Source: Prostheceraeus crozeri (lineage: Eukaryota; Platyhelminthes; Polycladida; Euryleptidae). Taken from it: DNA of 64,000 nt. Every line of letters starts with the position of its first letter. Position 1 is the first letter of the stretch. Both the position numbers and the translations under genes were made by a program. Of the stretch, positions 10,724 to 20,527 are shown piece by piece. The stretch spans positions 1 through 64,000 of the forward strand of contig CAJQUW010006870.1 in NCBI GenBank assembly GCA_907163375.1, written 5' to 3'. Under the pieces are notes generated by a model that worked only from the letters and a program-made list of their open reading frames with translations, made no database searches and was not told the DNA's origin.

Positions 10724-11290
10724 TTAGAATTTCGCTAGACCAGCTCCGCTACAGCTTTGCTGGTTAAACCGAAGGTTGCTGTTAACACCATTACCTCTTA
10801 TTTCTTCAATTGAACGTTCTATGGCTACGCCTGTTTTCTTCCCCTTTTTACTATCAGACAGAGCTCCGCTCCTCAAGGTTTCCCCCACAGCTATGTTAGC
10901 AATTTTGTTTTTTGTTTCCTCTGAAAGTTTTTTTAAATTTTTTAGTTCTTCAGAGTCATTTTTAAGTTTACGAATAGTTTCTAGTTGTTTTAATTCGTTT
11001 TGAGACTTAACAGCATTTGATATTGCACTAGCTGTACTACCTATAGCAGCTGCTCCTTTTGCAGCAGATGTAATCAAATCTTTATTATTTTTAATTAAGT
11101 TAACGATACTTCCAATACCAGAAAATATACCATCCTCTTCTTTTTGAACGGCACCTGCGGTGCCTAGGAACTTTTGTGTTCCGATTGTTTCTACACTGTC
11201 ATAATGGTAAACAGATTTCATAGATGGTTTATGAGCAATTTTTTGATTTGAAGCAAAATGTTTAAGATTGTGTTTATAAATTATAGGCAT
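10724..11290 (-). CDS. Unassigned Polinton A protein with alanine-rich hydrophobic centre
   Basis: About 188 residues starting MPIIYKHNLKHF. A central segment near residues 75-110 is alanine/serine-rich and hydrophobic (AAKGAAAIGSTASAISNAV), flanked by lysine-rich helical sequence; the C-terminus ends in a serine/glycine-rich tail that is partly built from a GC-rich palindromic insert (about 10739-10790). Such a layout fits a virion-associated or membrane-lytic minor protein, but I do not recognise the family. The spacer downstream (10617-10723) is made of short 'ttttactaaaa' reiterations. Confidence 0.35.
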   Translation of the reverse strand: MPIIYKHNLKHFASNQKIAHKPSMKSVYHYDSVETIGTQKFLGTAGAVQKEEDGIFSGIGSIVNLIKNNKDLITSAAKGAAAIGSTASAISNAVKSQNELKQLETIRKLKNDSEELKNLKKLSEETKNKIANIAVGETLRSGALSDSKKGKKTGVAIERSIEEIRGNGVNSNLRFNQQSCSGAGLAKF

Positions 11291-11344
11291 TTTTAGGATT
11301 AAATTTGACTTTTGGGAAAAAAATATTTACGTTAATATTTGCGC

Positions 11345-11440
11345 TAAGATTTACGTTTAGGATTGGTTAGTAACCTGAGGACCTTAGGTCCGATCGGCTA
11401 AAGCCTCGAGGAGCTTCGCTCCGATCAAGATTTACGTTTG
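11345..11440. repeat. Triple GC-rich hairpin cluster, Polinton A spacer
   Basis: Three small perfect hairpins follow each other: ggaccttaggtcc (11379-11391), ggctaaagcc (11396-11405) and ggagcttcgctcc (11410-11422). They are flanked by a direct repeat 'aagatttacgttt' (about 11346 and 11428), as if the cluster had been inserted with duplication of its target. Confidence 0.6.
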
Positions 11441-11492
11441 TGAATGGACAACAACTTCGAGATAACTTTATTAATTGCCTGTTGCACTTTAT

Positions 11493-11768
11493 CTATTGCG
11501 TCAAGCAGCGTGTGATGTACTTTAATTTCTTTTCTATTAACTTGCATTTCTGCTGATTAATCTTCAATGCCGTTTTAAGAGCATTTAACTTAACTTTAAG
11601 AACATCTAATTGTCTTTTAACAGCATCTAACTGTTCTTTATTTTCTTTAGAGTTTTCTTGTAAATTTTTCTTTAATTCATTTTCTAAATTGATTTTAAGA
11701 GTTTTCATTTTATCAACTTTTTGATTAAGTGAGTTTACTTCATTTATTATTCTATTCATCTTTTTCAT
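11493..11768 (-). CDS. Coiled-coil protein, Polinton A
   Basis: A 91-codon frame almost entirely of heptad-like lysine, leucine, asparagine and glutamate (MKKMNRIINEVNSLNQKVDK...). It is predicted to be one long coiled coil without hydrophobic membrane segments. It is transcribed with the fibre-like gene just upstream (11831-12310), and the two may be a stalk pair or parts of one longer shaft gene. Family not recognised. The gene is part of an old, broken element. Confidence 0.35.
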   Translation of the reverse strand: MKKMNRIINEVNSLNQKVDKMKTLKINLENELKKNLQENSKENKEQLDAVKRQLDVLKVKLNALKTALKINQQKCKLIEKKLKYITRCLTQ

Positions 11769-11830
11769 TTGTTGAGTAATTTTAGAACTTAATTCATCAA
11801 CACTTTTTTGGAATGTAGTTTGTAACTGCT

Positions 11831-12310
11831 TTAAATTTTTTTAATTCTTTCAGGTAGATTTTCTATTTCATCTTCTAATTGTTCTTTTAACATTTTTATC
11901 TTATGTTTATTTTTAATTACAGCAGATTTTAAATTTAAAGAAAGTAATATTAAAATTTTTGATTGTTCTGAAATCTTTTTAAAAAGTTTTGCTATATCTG
12001 CTTCTAGCTCTCTATCCTTTTTATCAAGTTTTAATAATTTTTCGTTTAATGATTTGTCATTAAGTTTAAGCAACTTTAATTCGTTCATCAGTGGAACCAA
12101 AACATCGTTTATATATTTTTCTTTTAAGTCATTGATTTGTGTATCAACATATTGTTTATTTGTTAACTCTGTATTTTGTTGCGGAAGAATAGAAAGATGC
12201 AATGGACCAGATAAAACGTCTCCAGTTTTCATGATATAATTTTCTATTTCTATTTCCGATTCACGATTATTCGGGATATATGCACCTCCACCAACATTTG
12301 GTAACATCAT
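11831..12310 (-). CDS. Tail-fibre-like coiled-coil protein, Polinton A
   Basis: About 159 residues. The N-terminal part reads NYIMKTGDVLSGPLHLSILP followed by NTELTNKQYVDTQI, which is the repeated pattern (GD-x-M/L-S/T-G-x-L ... T-N-K-x-Y-V-D) seen in bacteriophage tail fibres and in fibre-like proteins of some large DNA viruses. The remainder is a lysine/leucine-rich coiled coil. I infer a receptor-binding or fibre role. Its start faces the divergent spacer 12311-12442, so it may head the leftward transcript. Confidence 0.5.
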   Translation of the reverse strand: MMLPNVGGGAYIPNNRESEIEIENYIMKTGDVLSGPLHLSILPQQNTELTNKQYVDTQINDLKEKYINDVLVPLMNELKLLKLNDKSLNEKLLKLDKKDRELEADIAKLFKKISEQSKILILLSLNLKSAVIKNKHKIKMLKEQLEDEIENLPERIKKI

Positions 12311-12442
12311 TTTTTAACAATAAAAAAATAAAATTTTTTCTAATAAAAATAAAAAAATAAAATTTTTTATATAATGAGAAAAAAAATAAATTTTTTTCTA
12401 ATAAACTAAAAAAATAAAATTTTTTCTAATAAAAATAAAAAA
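12311..12442. promoter_or_regulatory. Divergent AT-repeat spacer between leftward and rightward Polinton A genes
   Basis: A 132-bp gap between start codons on opposite strands, made of three to four near-identical units of the form 'aataaaattttttctaat' plus A-runs. It is the only head-to-head junction in the element, so a bidirectional promoter is likely. No classical TATA box can be singled out because the whole stretch is A/T. Confidence 0.4.
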
Positions 12443-13697
12443 ATGGAATATCCAAATTTAAAAAAATCATATTCGCCCGTTTCATCCTGTTCTTCTTATT
12501 CGACGAGATCAACGGGATTTGAAAATAAATGTTTTGATAATAATAATAATAATCCATGTATAGATGTAAATCTTTTGTTTGAATTACAAGCCGAAATATT
12601 TAGAGAACAGACTAAAGGTTTACCTTCTATAGAAACTAACTATTGTTTATTTCCGGGGGACCCATTTATTAAATTTATGGATATTGTTAGTAAATATAAT
12701 GATGTTGCGTATGTAGAATTAAATAAAGAAAATATGGTTATTATTGGTCATAATAATGTTTATTGATTCATTAGAGCAGTTTTACCGATTAGTAATACTG
12801 AGTGGATAGAAAATAAAATTATCAATTATATCAATATTAAAGAATTAGTTAAAAAATTAAAATAGTTTTCCAAGGAAAAAATTAGATTATTTGTTGATGA
12901 ACAAAACCAATATAATATTCATATAGAAAGTAAAAAACATAATGAAGAATTATTATGTCAAGTTTATTACAGAGATACAATTTATAAACAAGAAACATTA
13001 GAAATGCCCCAAAGATATGATGATGATACATATATAGGTTTATATTCAAACTTAAATATCAATTTATTAAAATCTTATATAAATGGTTTAGCACAACAAG
13101 AAAAAATTTATATGTGGACAACACCCTATAAAAGTTAAATTCTGATAAAAATTCTAAAAATAATAGAAGTTTTAAACATCATGAAAATGTGCATTTTAAA
13201 AAATCTTATAATAATAATGATGATGATAATGTAGATGATGATAATGTAGATGATGATTCTGAAACATCTGAAAATGGTGTAAATGGTAAAAAAGATTATA
13301 AAAATATTAGTAATTATAAAAATTTAAGTGAAGAAAAATTTATATCTCAGACTGATGTACATGATATTAATACTACATATAATCAAAATTTATCTAAATT
13401 TCATTTACTTACAATTGAAAATAATAATGATGGAATAGTTGAAGATACTATAAAACAACTATGTGTCGGGTCAACAAAATTTAAATTAGGATTTACATCT
13501 AATCAATTTAAAATTTTATGATCTTTAATAAAAACTAAAAATGAATCAGATTATGGTGGTGTTATTAAATTTTCCAAAAGAGATCAAAGACCAATATTTT
13601 TCTCTATTATATTATTATCAGATAAAAAATGTAATTTAGAGTTAGATATTCCAATAAGAGAATGGTATCCTATCAGGGAATGGCATCCTATACCAAA
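12443..13697 (+). other. Unassigned rightward coding remnants, Polinton A
   Basis: Protein-like plus-strand sequence upstream of the polymerase. It starts at the ATG at 12443 with a serine/tyrosine-rich leader and continues with segments rich in asparagine and aspartate, including an acidic run near 13215-13270 from a 'gatgatgat' microsatellite. No domain is recognised. It may be a separate early gene or the far N-terminal part of the polymerase gene. Broken. 13698-14036 is low-complexity 'tatgataaaactta' tandem repeat and A/T-rich DNA. Confidence 0.35.
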
Positions 13698-14036
13698 AGT
13701 GTAATTTATGATGATGATGAAGAATCAATTTATGATGATGATGAAGAATCAATTTATGATGATGAAGAATCAATAGCTAGTGAAAATAAATATAAATTAT
13801 CTTTTGATAAAACGTTATATGATAAAACTTAATATGATAAAACTTAATATTATAAAACATTATATGATAAAACTTAATATGATAAAACTTAATATTATAA
13901 AACATTATATGATAAAGAAAATTAAATAACTTAGGAACGTGAAATATATAATAATATAAAATAACTCTCAAGACCTTGATATTAGAATGTTTATATCTAA
14001 AATTAAAACACAATTTTTTCTTTAAAAAATAAAAAA

Positions 14037-14138
14037 ATGGAAAATACCAAGTTTTATTGTGTCTTATGTAAAAAAAAGTTGCAAACAAAAAGAAGTTATC
14101 AATCTCATTTAAATAGTAAATTGCATTTACAAAAGTAG
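14037..14138 (+). CDS. C2H2 zinc-finger mini-frame upstream of Polinton A polymerase
   Basis: Thirty-three residues with one clear C2H2 finger: FYCVLCKKKL ... H-x4-H in YQSHLNSKLHL. Fingers of this kind occur at the extreme N-terminus of many Polinton-type DNA polymerase proteins, so it probably belonged to that gene. An 'aaaaaaatgg' start context like that of the neighbouring genes supports the ATG. Confidence 0.5.
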   Translation: MENTKFYCVLCKKKLQTKRSYQSHLNSKLHLQK

Positions 14139-14557
14139 ATCGAGTTGATGAAGGAAATATATTAAAATTAAATAGTTATAAAAACTATCTAGAAACATTG
14201 CCTACTGATATAAAAGTTAAAAAAATGTTTGATGATTATTCACATTCGGAATATAAAAAAGTTTTTAATAGTGAAGATGAGACCATACAAACCGAAAGTT
14301 CTAGGGCATGGCCCGTACCAGATGGAAGATATTTATTTAGCGATACTGATGAATTTAACGAAATAGATGAATTAAACGAAATTAAAAAAACAGATGAATC
14401 TGTGCACGGGACATCGGAGATGTCTTCCAGGGCTTCGCCATTAACAGATATATAATATTTATTTAATGAATCTGTTGAACATAATGAAACCGATGAAACT
14501 TTTTATAATGTATTAACAAACTTTTTCAAAGTATTTAAGAAATCTTTCAAATGTTAT

Positions 14558-17500
14558 ATGAATGTAGAAGTACTTTATACAAAAAATGGACCTGATGGAA
14601 TTCCTGAAGTAATAATACAAGGACATTTTACAAATTCACAAGAAATTCATAATGTAAATGATATACAACCCACATTTGAATCGATGATACTTAAATTAGA
14701 AAATTTTATAATTGAAGCCCAGTTACGTGAATCTGGTTGGAGATTTGTTAAAATACTATCTAAGAAAATAGTAATTGATAAATATAAAAATAATACTGGT
14801 GGTAGTTATATTCCTTTACCTTTCAGTTCACCACAAATAATCAACATAAAAAATGAAGATGATTATTGTTTTCTGTGGAGTATTATAGCACATTTACATC
14901 CTACAGAATATCATAAAGAAAGACTAAGTCATTATAATAAAGAAGAATACATAAATGAATTTGATCTTTCGGATGGTTTAGATGAATTTCCATATGATTA
15001 TAATAGGTTAAAAAAAATTCATAAAAAGAATAAAAATTTAATAGAAGTAAACGTTTTTGAATTAAATGTGAATTATGTTTCTATTGGTAAAATTACTCCA
15101 CTTTACTCAGATTCAAAAAAATTTTATTTGAATAATAAAAATTTATGTCAATCAGAAATAGTATATAATGATAGAGGAAATTACATGCATCATAATATTT
15201 TTTACCAAGGAAATATAATATGTACTGAAAAATTTCAAATTGTTAAAACACTATCACCAATAATGATTAATCATAATAATTATAAAGGACGTAATTATAA
15301 TTATGATTATGATTCCGATTATTTATCTTTATCTTTAGAATATCAACAAAAATTACAAAATTTAAATGAAATTTTACAAAAATGTAAAACAGATTATCAA
15401 CAACAAACAAAAATATTAGTACAAGAATATGGCCATAAATATCAAAATAAGATAGAAACGATTCAAAAATTAAATGAAGAAAATAATGAAGACAATAAAG
15501 AATTAAATAATGAAGAAAATAAAGACAATAAAAAATTAAATGAATGATTAAAAAAATGTCAACAACAATATAAAGAACAATATGATAAAGAATATATTTA
15601 TCAGTTACAAATATCAAATCAAAATTATCAACACACTGAAAAAGATTTACAAAGACAAATTGATGAAACACATGAAATATATAAAGATAAATTTGAAAAA
15701 TTAAAACAAACAAAGCAACCAGCACAAGCGAATATTTTATATTATCAGGGTCATTTTATATTGTGTAAAGATGTTTCTATATTTACAAAAACTTCAGATA
15801 ATACAAACTTTCCTTGTCTTCAATGTATGACAAGTTTTAGAACTTTAGAAGAAATGAATAGACATTTGGAGAATTCGTTTTTCACAATTGCTTGAAACAA
15901 ATATACCAATGCTTCCATTAACGGATGAAGAAAAAATTAATTTTGTTAATGAAACAAATTGTTATTACTGTGGAAAAGAATTTACAAAAAATTATAAAAA
16001 TGGCAAAGGTAGATATCTTGATAAGCGAAGCGGCGGCTCTGCCTACAAAGTAAAAGATCATGATCATCTAAATGGATTATATAGAGGTGCAGCACATAAT
16101 TCTTGTAATCTTAATGCTAATAAATTTAAATATAACTTTGTTCCTCTATATTTCTATAATGGTTCTAAATATGATTTCCATTTAATAATGAAAGATTTAT
16201 TTTCATCTGAAAAATTACAACAACAGCAAATAAATGTACTATGTAAAACAGAAGAAGAATATTTTTCAATGCAATTAGGTTGTATTAGAATTTTAGATGC
16301 ATTTAGATTTTTTACTCCTTATTCATTAGATGTTATGGGAAAAACCTTGAAATCTGAACAATGTAAAATATTAAATAAATATGATTTAAAACCTTTAAAA
16401 GGCATATTTCCGTATGAGTACATAACTGGAGATAAAACCTGTGGTTCACAGTCGAAGACTGATTTTAATTCTGTGAATAAAATTATGGAAGAAAAACAAC
16501 TTCCTCCAATCAATAAATTTAAATCAACATTAAAACAATCACAATTATCTGAAGAAGACTATGCAGAAGCTGAAAAAAATTGGAGAGAGTTAAATTGTAA
16601 AACAATGTATGATTATACAATGAAATATCTACAGATAGATGTATTAATACTAGCTGATCTTTTTGAAAACTTTCGTGATATGTGTTTAGAATATTACGGA
16701 ATAGATCCATGTTATTGTTATTCTACACCAGGTTTAACATGGTTAGCAGGATTAAAGCATACAAATGCTTACAATATTACAATACAATTACAATATTTAG
16801 ATCATGGAATGATTCTCACAAAAATTAACCGGAAACTAGTGTATAGAAAATCTAGGTGGTTAAAAGATTATATAGAGTTCAATATTGAAAAACGTAAAAT
16901 AGCTAAAAGAAATAAAGATGATTTTGGAAACGTGTTCTTCAAATTAATGAATAATGCATTTTATGGTAAGACTTTAGAAAATGTGCGTAATAGACAAAAT
17001 ATTGAAATAGTTTATGATAAAGATAGATTTCAAAATTTAACAAGGAAACCTACATATAAAAGAACTACTAGATTTAGTGATGAACTATGTGCTGTACATT
17101 TACGTCGAATCAGCGTAAAACATGATAAGTTTAATTTCATTGGTTTCACTATATTAGAATTAGCTAAACTATTTATGTATAGATTTATATATGATTATTT
17201 AGCACCTGCTTATGGCAAAAACTATAAATTACACTTTACAAATACCGATTCTGTTTTCTTAGAATTAACAATACCGTATAATTCTTCACTTGATGAAGAA
17301 ATTAATAAAATAAAAGATATCATCCATCCTTCTGATTTATGTAAAGTAAAAGATGAATTAGAAGGAAATGAAGATTTCATAACAGAAGCTATATTTTTAA
17401 AATCTAAATGTTACTGTTATAACAAAACTAATAATATTAAAACACATAAAACATTAAAAGGAATTTCAAAGGCATCAGTGGCTAATCAAATAACATTTCA

Positions 17501-17669
17501 AGATTATAAAAATGTATTATTTAATAATGAAATAAAAACAGCATGTAATTATAGACTTAATTCAAAGAAACATAAAATGTATTTAAAAGAGGAACATAAA
17601 TTAGCATTAGATCCATTTGATGATAAAAGAAAAATTTTACCTGACGGAATAACTACTTCACCTTTTTAA
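14558..17669 (+). CDS. Protein-primed family-B DNA polymerase region, Polinton A
   Basis: Parts in order. An N-terminal domain ends in the typical Polinton phrase NIKNEDDYCFLWSIIAHLHP (about 14846-14905), followed by a lysine/asparagine-rich coiled-coil linker. A C2H2-like finger lies near 15808. A CYYCGK...DHDHLNGLYRGAAHNSCN module (about 15960-16125) resembles endonuclease-VII-type zinc sites. Exonuclease and polymerase domains complete it, with NGSKYDFHLI, STPGLTWLAG, KLMNNAFYGKTLENVR (motif B) and NTDSVFLEL (motif C). The enzyme would replicate the element from a terminal protein. The region is broken in a few places, in keeping with an old element. It is convergent with the ATPase gene. 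Confidence 0.85.
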
Positions 17670-17809
17670 AGTTCATTTATTATTATTTAATTCAGTCTAG
17701 AAAAAATTTTTTTATTATTTAAATCAGTCTAGAAAAAAATTTTTTAATATTTAAATCAGTCTAGAATAAAAATCTTATTATTTATTGCTCAGTATAAAAA
17801 TTTTATTAT
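17670..17809. repeat. Convergent spacer with tandem 'cagtctag' repeats
   Basis: Between the ends of the polymerase and ATPase genes lie three units of 'ttcagtctagaaaaaa' type (period about 33 bp) and two of 'tattgctcagtataaaaa' type. This is a likely shared transcript-end region. Confidence 0.5.
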
Positions 17810-18508
17810 TTATTGCTCAGTAAACAAATCTTCTATAACTCTTTCATGAATTTTTTTATCAATATTAATTGTAATGAAGCCATAATCTTTTGACCAAGCA
17901 TTGTTACACGATTGTTTAAATTCATCTTTATTTCTTACACATAAATCTCTTAACAAATCACTTAAGTTTCTTACATTTATTTCAAATAGTATAAATATAT
18001 TTGCATTCTTTCTAATAACACTTCCGTCTAATGAATACATACTTTGTGTTAAATAAAAAACACTACAGTTATTATGTCTACCTCTTGTGAAATAATTTCT
18101 CTGAACTGACTGATTTCTGTCATTAACACAACCATCAAAAATTACACAATGTTTCATTGTTTTATCTAGTTTACTAGGATCTTGCATATTACCACTATCA
18201 TCTATTAATTGTATCTTTATATGCTTATTTTTATTGGATTCTACTAACTGACTATTTTCTGCTGCTTCTTCACACCACGAACTTATTTCTTCTTCATTTT
18301 CAGATTTTTCGTATTCTTCGAATAGAGAAGCAATTGCTGTTTTTGTAAGATTATTTTCAAATCCATATTTTAAAAATTGATAGACGGGTTGTTCTGCTGT
18401 TGTTGTATAAATTATAAGATTGTTATAATCCAAAAAGTTTGGTGTGGTTAAAATTTTAAATAAGAGATTCGTTTTTCCACAACCTGATCTTCCGCAAATA
18501 ACTGTCAA
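17810..18508 (-). CDS. Genome-packaging ATPase (A32/FtsK-HerA type), Polinton A
   Basis: The frame opens with MTVICGRSGCGKTNLLFKIL, a Walker A P-loop, and has a hydrophobic strand followed by acidic residues near residue 125 (HCVIFDGCVND) in the Walker B position. The downstream FTRGRHNNCSVFYLTQSMY matches the sensor-like 'R..G.H...S..YL.Q' segment of the poxvirus A32-like family. These ATPases push DNA into preformed capsids. The gene ends next to the polymerase on the opposite strand. The family is a Polinton core gene. The copy sits in a broken element. Confidence 0.75.
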   Translation of the reverse strand: MTVICGRSGCGKTNLLFKILTTPNFLDYNNLIIYTTTAEQPVYQFLKYGFENNLTKTAIASLFEEYEKSENEEEISSWCEEAAENSQLVESNKNKHIKIQLIDDSGNMQDPSKLDKTMKHCVIFDGCVNDRNQSVQRNYFTRGRHNNCSVFYLTQSMYSLDGSVIRKNANIFILFEINVRNLSDLLRDLCVRNKDEFKQSCNNAWSKDYGFITINIDKKIHERVIEDLFTEQ

Positions 18509-18656
18509 AACTTTATTAGATAAATTTGGATGATGATTAAATTTGAGTTTTTTTTATTAAATGGAGGTAGTTCACTCATTTTTTAATAAAAAAATTTTAT
18601 TTTTAATTTTTTTATTTTTTGTTTCTAAAGAAGAAGAAGAAAATTAAACTTCTCTA

Positions 18657-18727
18657 GCTTCGCGTGGGAGTTTATACCTCTCGAACGGGAGTTTATACCT
18701 CCCGAACGGGAGTTTATACCTCCCGAA
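18657..18727. repeat. Three tandem 21-bp units at the 3' end of the jelly-roll gene
   Basis: 'cgggagtttatacctccc' type units repeat three times with 'gaa' between them, each with its own inverted symmetry (ggga...tccc). They follow the GC-rich palindrome 'agcttcgcgtggga'. The last unit overlaps the C-terminal codons of the neighbouring gene. Confidence 0.6.
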
Positions 18728-19445
18728 CCAAAAGATCTATCATAATCTCTTCACCTCTAAAATTTATTTCTTGTCCTTTTTCATCAGTGATTCTCATGTT
18801 AATGTTGTTGATAGTTTTTCTTGTAATAGGGAAATATATTAATGTTTGTGGAATTACATTTAATCTATAACCAATGGGTACAGTAAAAGCTGGAAAACTG
18901 AATATTAAATTTGACAATTTATCATTTATATATCCTCCTTCAATAATGTCACAATGTACAACAATTGAATTTATTTTAGTTATTTTTGGAATCTTCTCAC
19001 CTAAATGATAACCTTGACTATAGGTTTGTTTATTAAATCCTAATAGCTTTGACAATGATCTATCATGATTAAAATCAACTTGATGATTTTCGTCTAAAGT
19101 AAGAGAAAATTTATTGACTGCCGGTTCAACTGCAAAATGTAATTGTTTCTTATCTTTAAATGGTATACCTAAATTTCTCTTAATTTCATTTGATATTGAT
19201 TCAACTTCGTAAGAACCAGGAAGAAAAGTTAGTATTTTCCACGTTTTGCCTTTATCAGTAGAATATCTAAATTGGTCATTCACATCTTTGATAACGTTTT
19301 GAATAGTGTTAAATGTAGAGAAACTAGTCAATGCAATTTGATAATTTTTATTTTGTTCTAAATGTAGAATGGGTTCTAAATTACAAGTGTGTGATGAAGT
19401 AGTTGTTATAATTTTCAACGTCGTACTAAATTTTGATGAACCCAA
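18714..19445 (-). CDS. Putative jelly-roll (penton-like) minor capsid protein, Polinton A
   Basis: About 243 residues, beta-rich. It holds recognisable phrases that I associate with a widespread Polinton/adintovirus gene: NYQIALTSFSTFNTIQNV near the N-terminus, LPGSYEVESISNEIKRN in the middle, and INNINMRITDEKGQEINFRG near the C-terminus followed by IMIDLLVREV. No membrane span is seen. The length and the last strand-rich half fit a single jelly-roll vertex protein, but this is inference from composition and remembered family pattern. Confidence 0.5.
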   Translation of the reverse strand: MGSSKFSTTLKIITTTSSHTCNLEPILHLEQNKNYQIALTSFSTFNTIQNVIKDVNDQFRYSTDKGKTWKILTFLPGSYEVESISNEIKRNLGIPFKDKKQLHFAVEPAVNKFSLTLDENHQVDFNHDRSLSKLLGFNKQTYSQGYHLGEKIPKITKINSIVVHCDIIEGGYINDKLSNLIFSFPAFTVPIGYRLNVIPQTLIYFPITRKTINNINMRITDEKGQEINFRGEEIMIDLLVREV

Positions 19446-19564
19446 AATCTCTTAGATTTTCTAAATGATTATTAATTTTGTCTAAATCTGCTGAACACAT
19501 TTTTTAGTTAAAATTTTGAATAAATATCTTTTATAAAAAATTAAAAACAACATATTTCAGCTAC

Positions 19565-19575
19565 GGGCGAAGCCC
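19565..19575. repeat. Isolated GC hairpin gggcgaagccc
   Basis: A perfect 4-bp stem with a 3-nt loop in the spacer next to 19576-19878. It belongs to the same class as the clusters at 10086 and 11345 and to the copies inside open frames near 14314 and 14410. Confidence 0.5.
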
Positions 19576-19878
19576 TTAAAGACAACAGAGATGTCCGGTT
19601 ATACTTTTATAATTCTCTTCATTTAGAATCTTCTTTTCTAACAGTCTTTTCAATATAACATGAATTTCATTGAAACTAGAATTATGTCCTTCTTTTATTG
19701 CAGATATTAAAATATTTAATCTATTTAGTAATTCTTGTGGATCATCTGGTAAAAATATGGTTGTTTCTGCTTTCTGTTTTTCAGATAAACCTTTCCCTAC
19801 TTTAACTCCCGTTGATAATAAATTTTCTAATTGTTTATAACGTCTAAGAGATTTTACTGCTTTAACTCTATCTAACAT
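19576..19878 (-). CDS. Small helical protein, Polinton A
   Basis: About 100 residues starting MLDRVKAVKSLRRYKQ; amphipathic, leucine/lysine/glutamate-rich, no cysteine cluster until a CC near the C-terminus. It begins 6 bp downstream of the stop of the next gene (19885-20334), so the two look co-transcribed. Function and family not recognised. Confidence 0.35.
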   Translation of the reverse strand: MLDRVKAVKSLRRYKQLENLLSTGVKVGKGLSEKQKAETTIFLPDDPQELLNRLNILISAIKEGHNSSFNEIHVILKRLLEKKILNEENYKSITGHLCCL

Positions 19879-19884
19879 AGCTTA

Positions 19885-20334
19885 TTATTTTATGAGATCT
19901 TCTACAGCATCATTATTTAAATCTGCTCCTCTTAAAAGATCAACAAAATTTCTATCTAAATTAAAAGGATATTTATCTGGTGAAAAAATTAAACCTCGAA
20001 AAGGTTGTGGAAATATTACTTTTTGTCCGAGATAAAATCTAGGTATTGTTTTTCCATCTATAAATGAAATAGAATGTTCAAATTGCATAGATTTTGGTAA
20101 TTTCTTATTAATGTTTGATTCTAGTAATCCATAGTCATCTAATATAGTTTTGTGCTCTGGATCTGTTATATCAATTTGTTTATCATTATTTGTAAGTTCT
20201 TTTTCAAGAGTTTTAAATGGTTTCATAGTTTTTTCAAAATCAGTTTTTACTTGCTCGGTTTGCTGCATTTTTTCAAACATATCAGATTGAATACCAGCTT
20301 TTATCATTCTATGTTGAAGATGATTTTCTTTCAT
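19885..20334 (-). CDS. Unrecognised 149-residue protein, Polinton A
   Basis: Starts MKENHLQHRMIKAGIQSD. The N-terminal half is charged and helical; the C-terminal half contains aromatic strand-like segments (FYLGQKVIFPQPFRGLIFSP) and ends with an acidic helix. Tightly packed with 19576-19878 downstream. The general style (small virion-associated protein beside the penton-like gene) fits Polintons, but I recognise no family. Confidence 0.35.
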   Translation of the reverse strand: MKENHLQHRMIKAGIQSDMFEKMQQTEQVKTDFEKTMKPFKTLEKELTNNDKQIDITDPEHKTILDDYGLLESNINKKLPKSMQFEHSISFIDGKTIPRFYLGQKVIFPQPFRGLIFSPDKYPFNLDRNFVDLLRGADLNNDAVEDLIK

Positions 20335-20527
20335 AATATTTCTTTGTTTTATTAACTATTCTAATTGTTTTATTCTTTTAAAATTATCAGCTCTAATTTT
20401 ATCCATTTTTAAAATATAATATTTGAATTTTGTGGTAACATTGGAATACAGCAAAAGCATTTTACTGAACAAATTATTTTTTTATTGCTTTGTTGTCTGA
20501 CATCTTTTCGTTTAAAGTTTTCTCGTT

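Noticed and set aside
13777-14088. Reverse-strand frame opposite the Polinton A polymerase leader, tyrosine/phenylalanine-rich
   Set aside because: It is the mirror of the 'tatgataaaactta' tandem repeat and has no protein-like pattern of its own.
15267-15725. Long reverse-strand frame opposite the polymerase linker
   Set aside because: It mirrors a lysine/asparagine-rich coding stretch; the leucine/isoleucine/tyrosine-only composition is an artefact.
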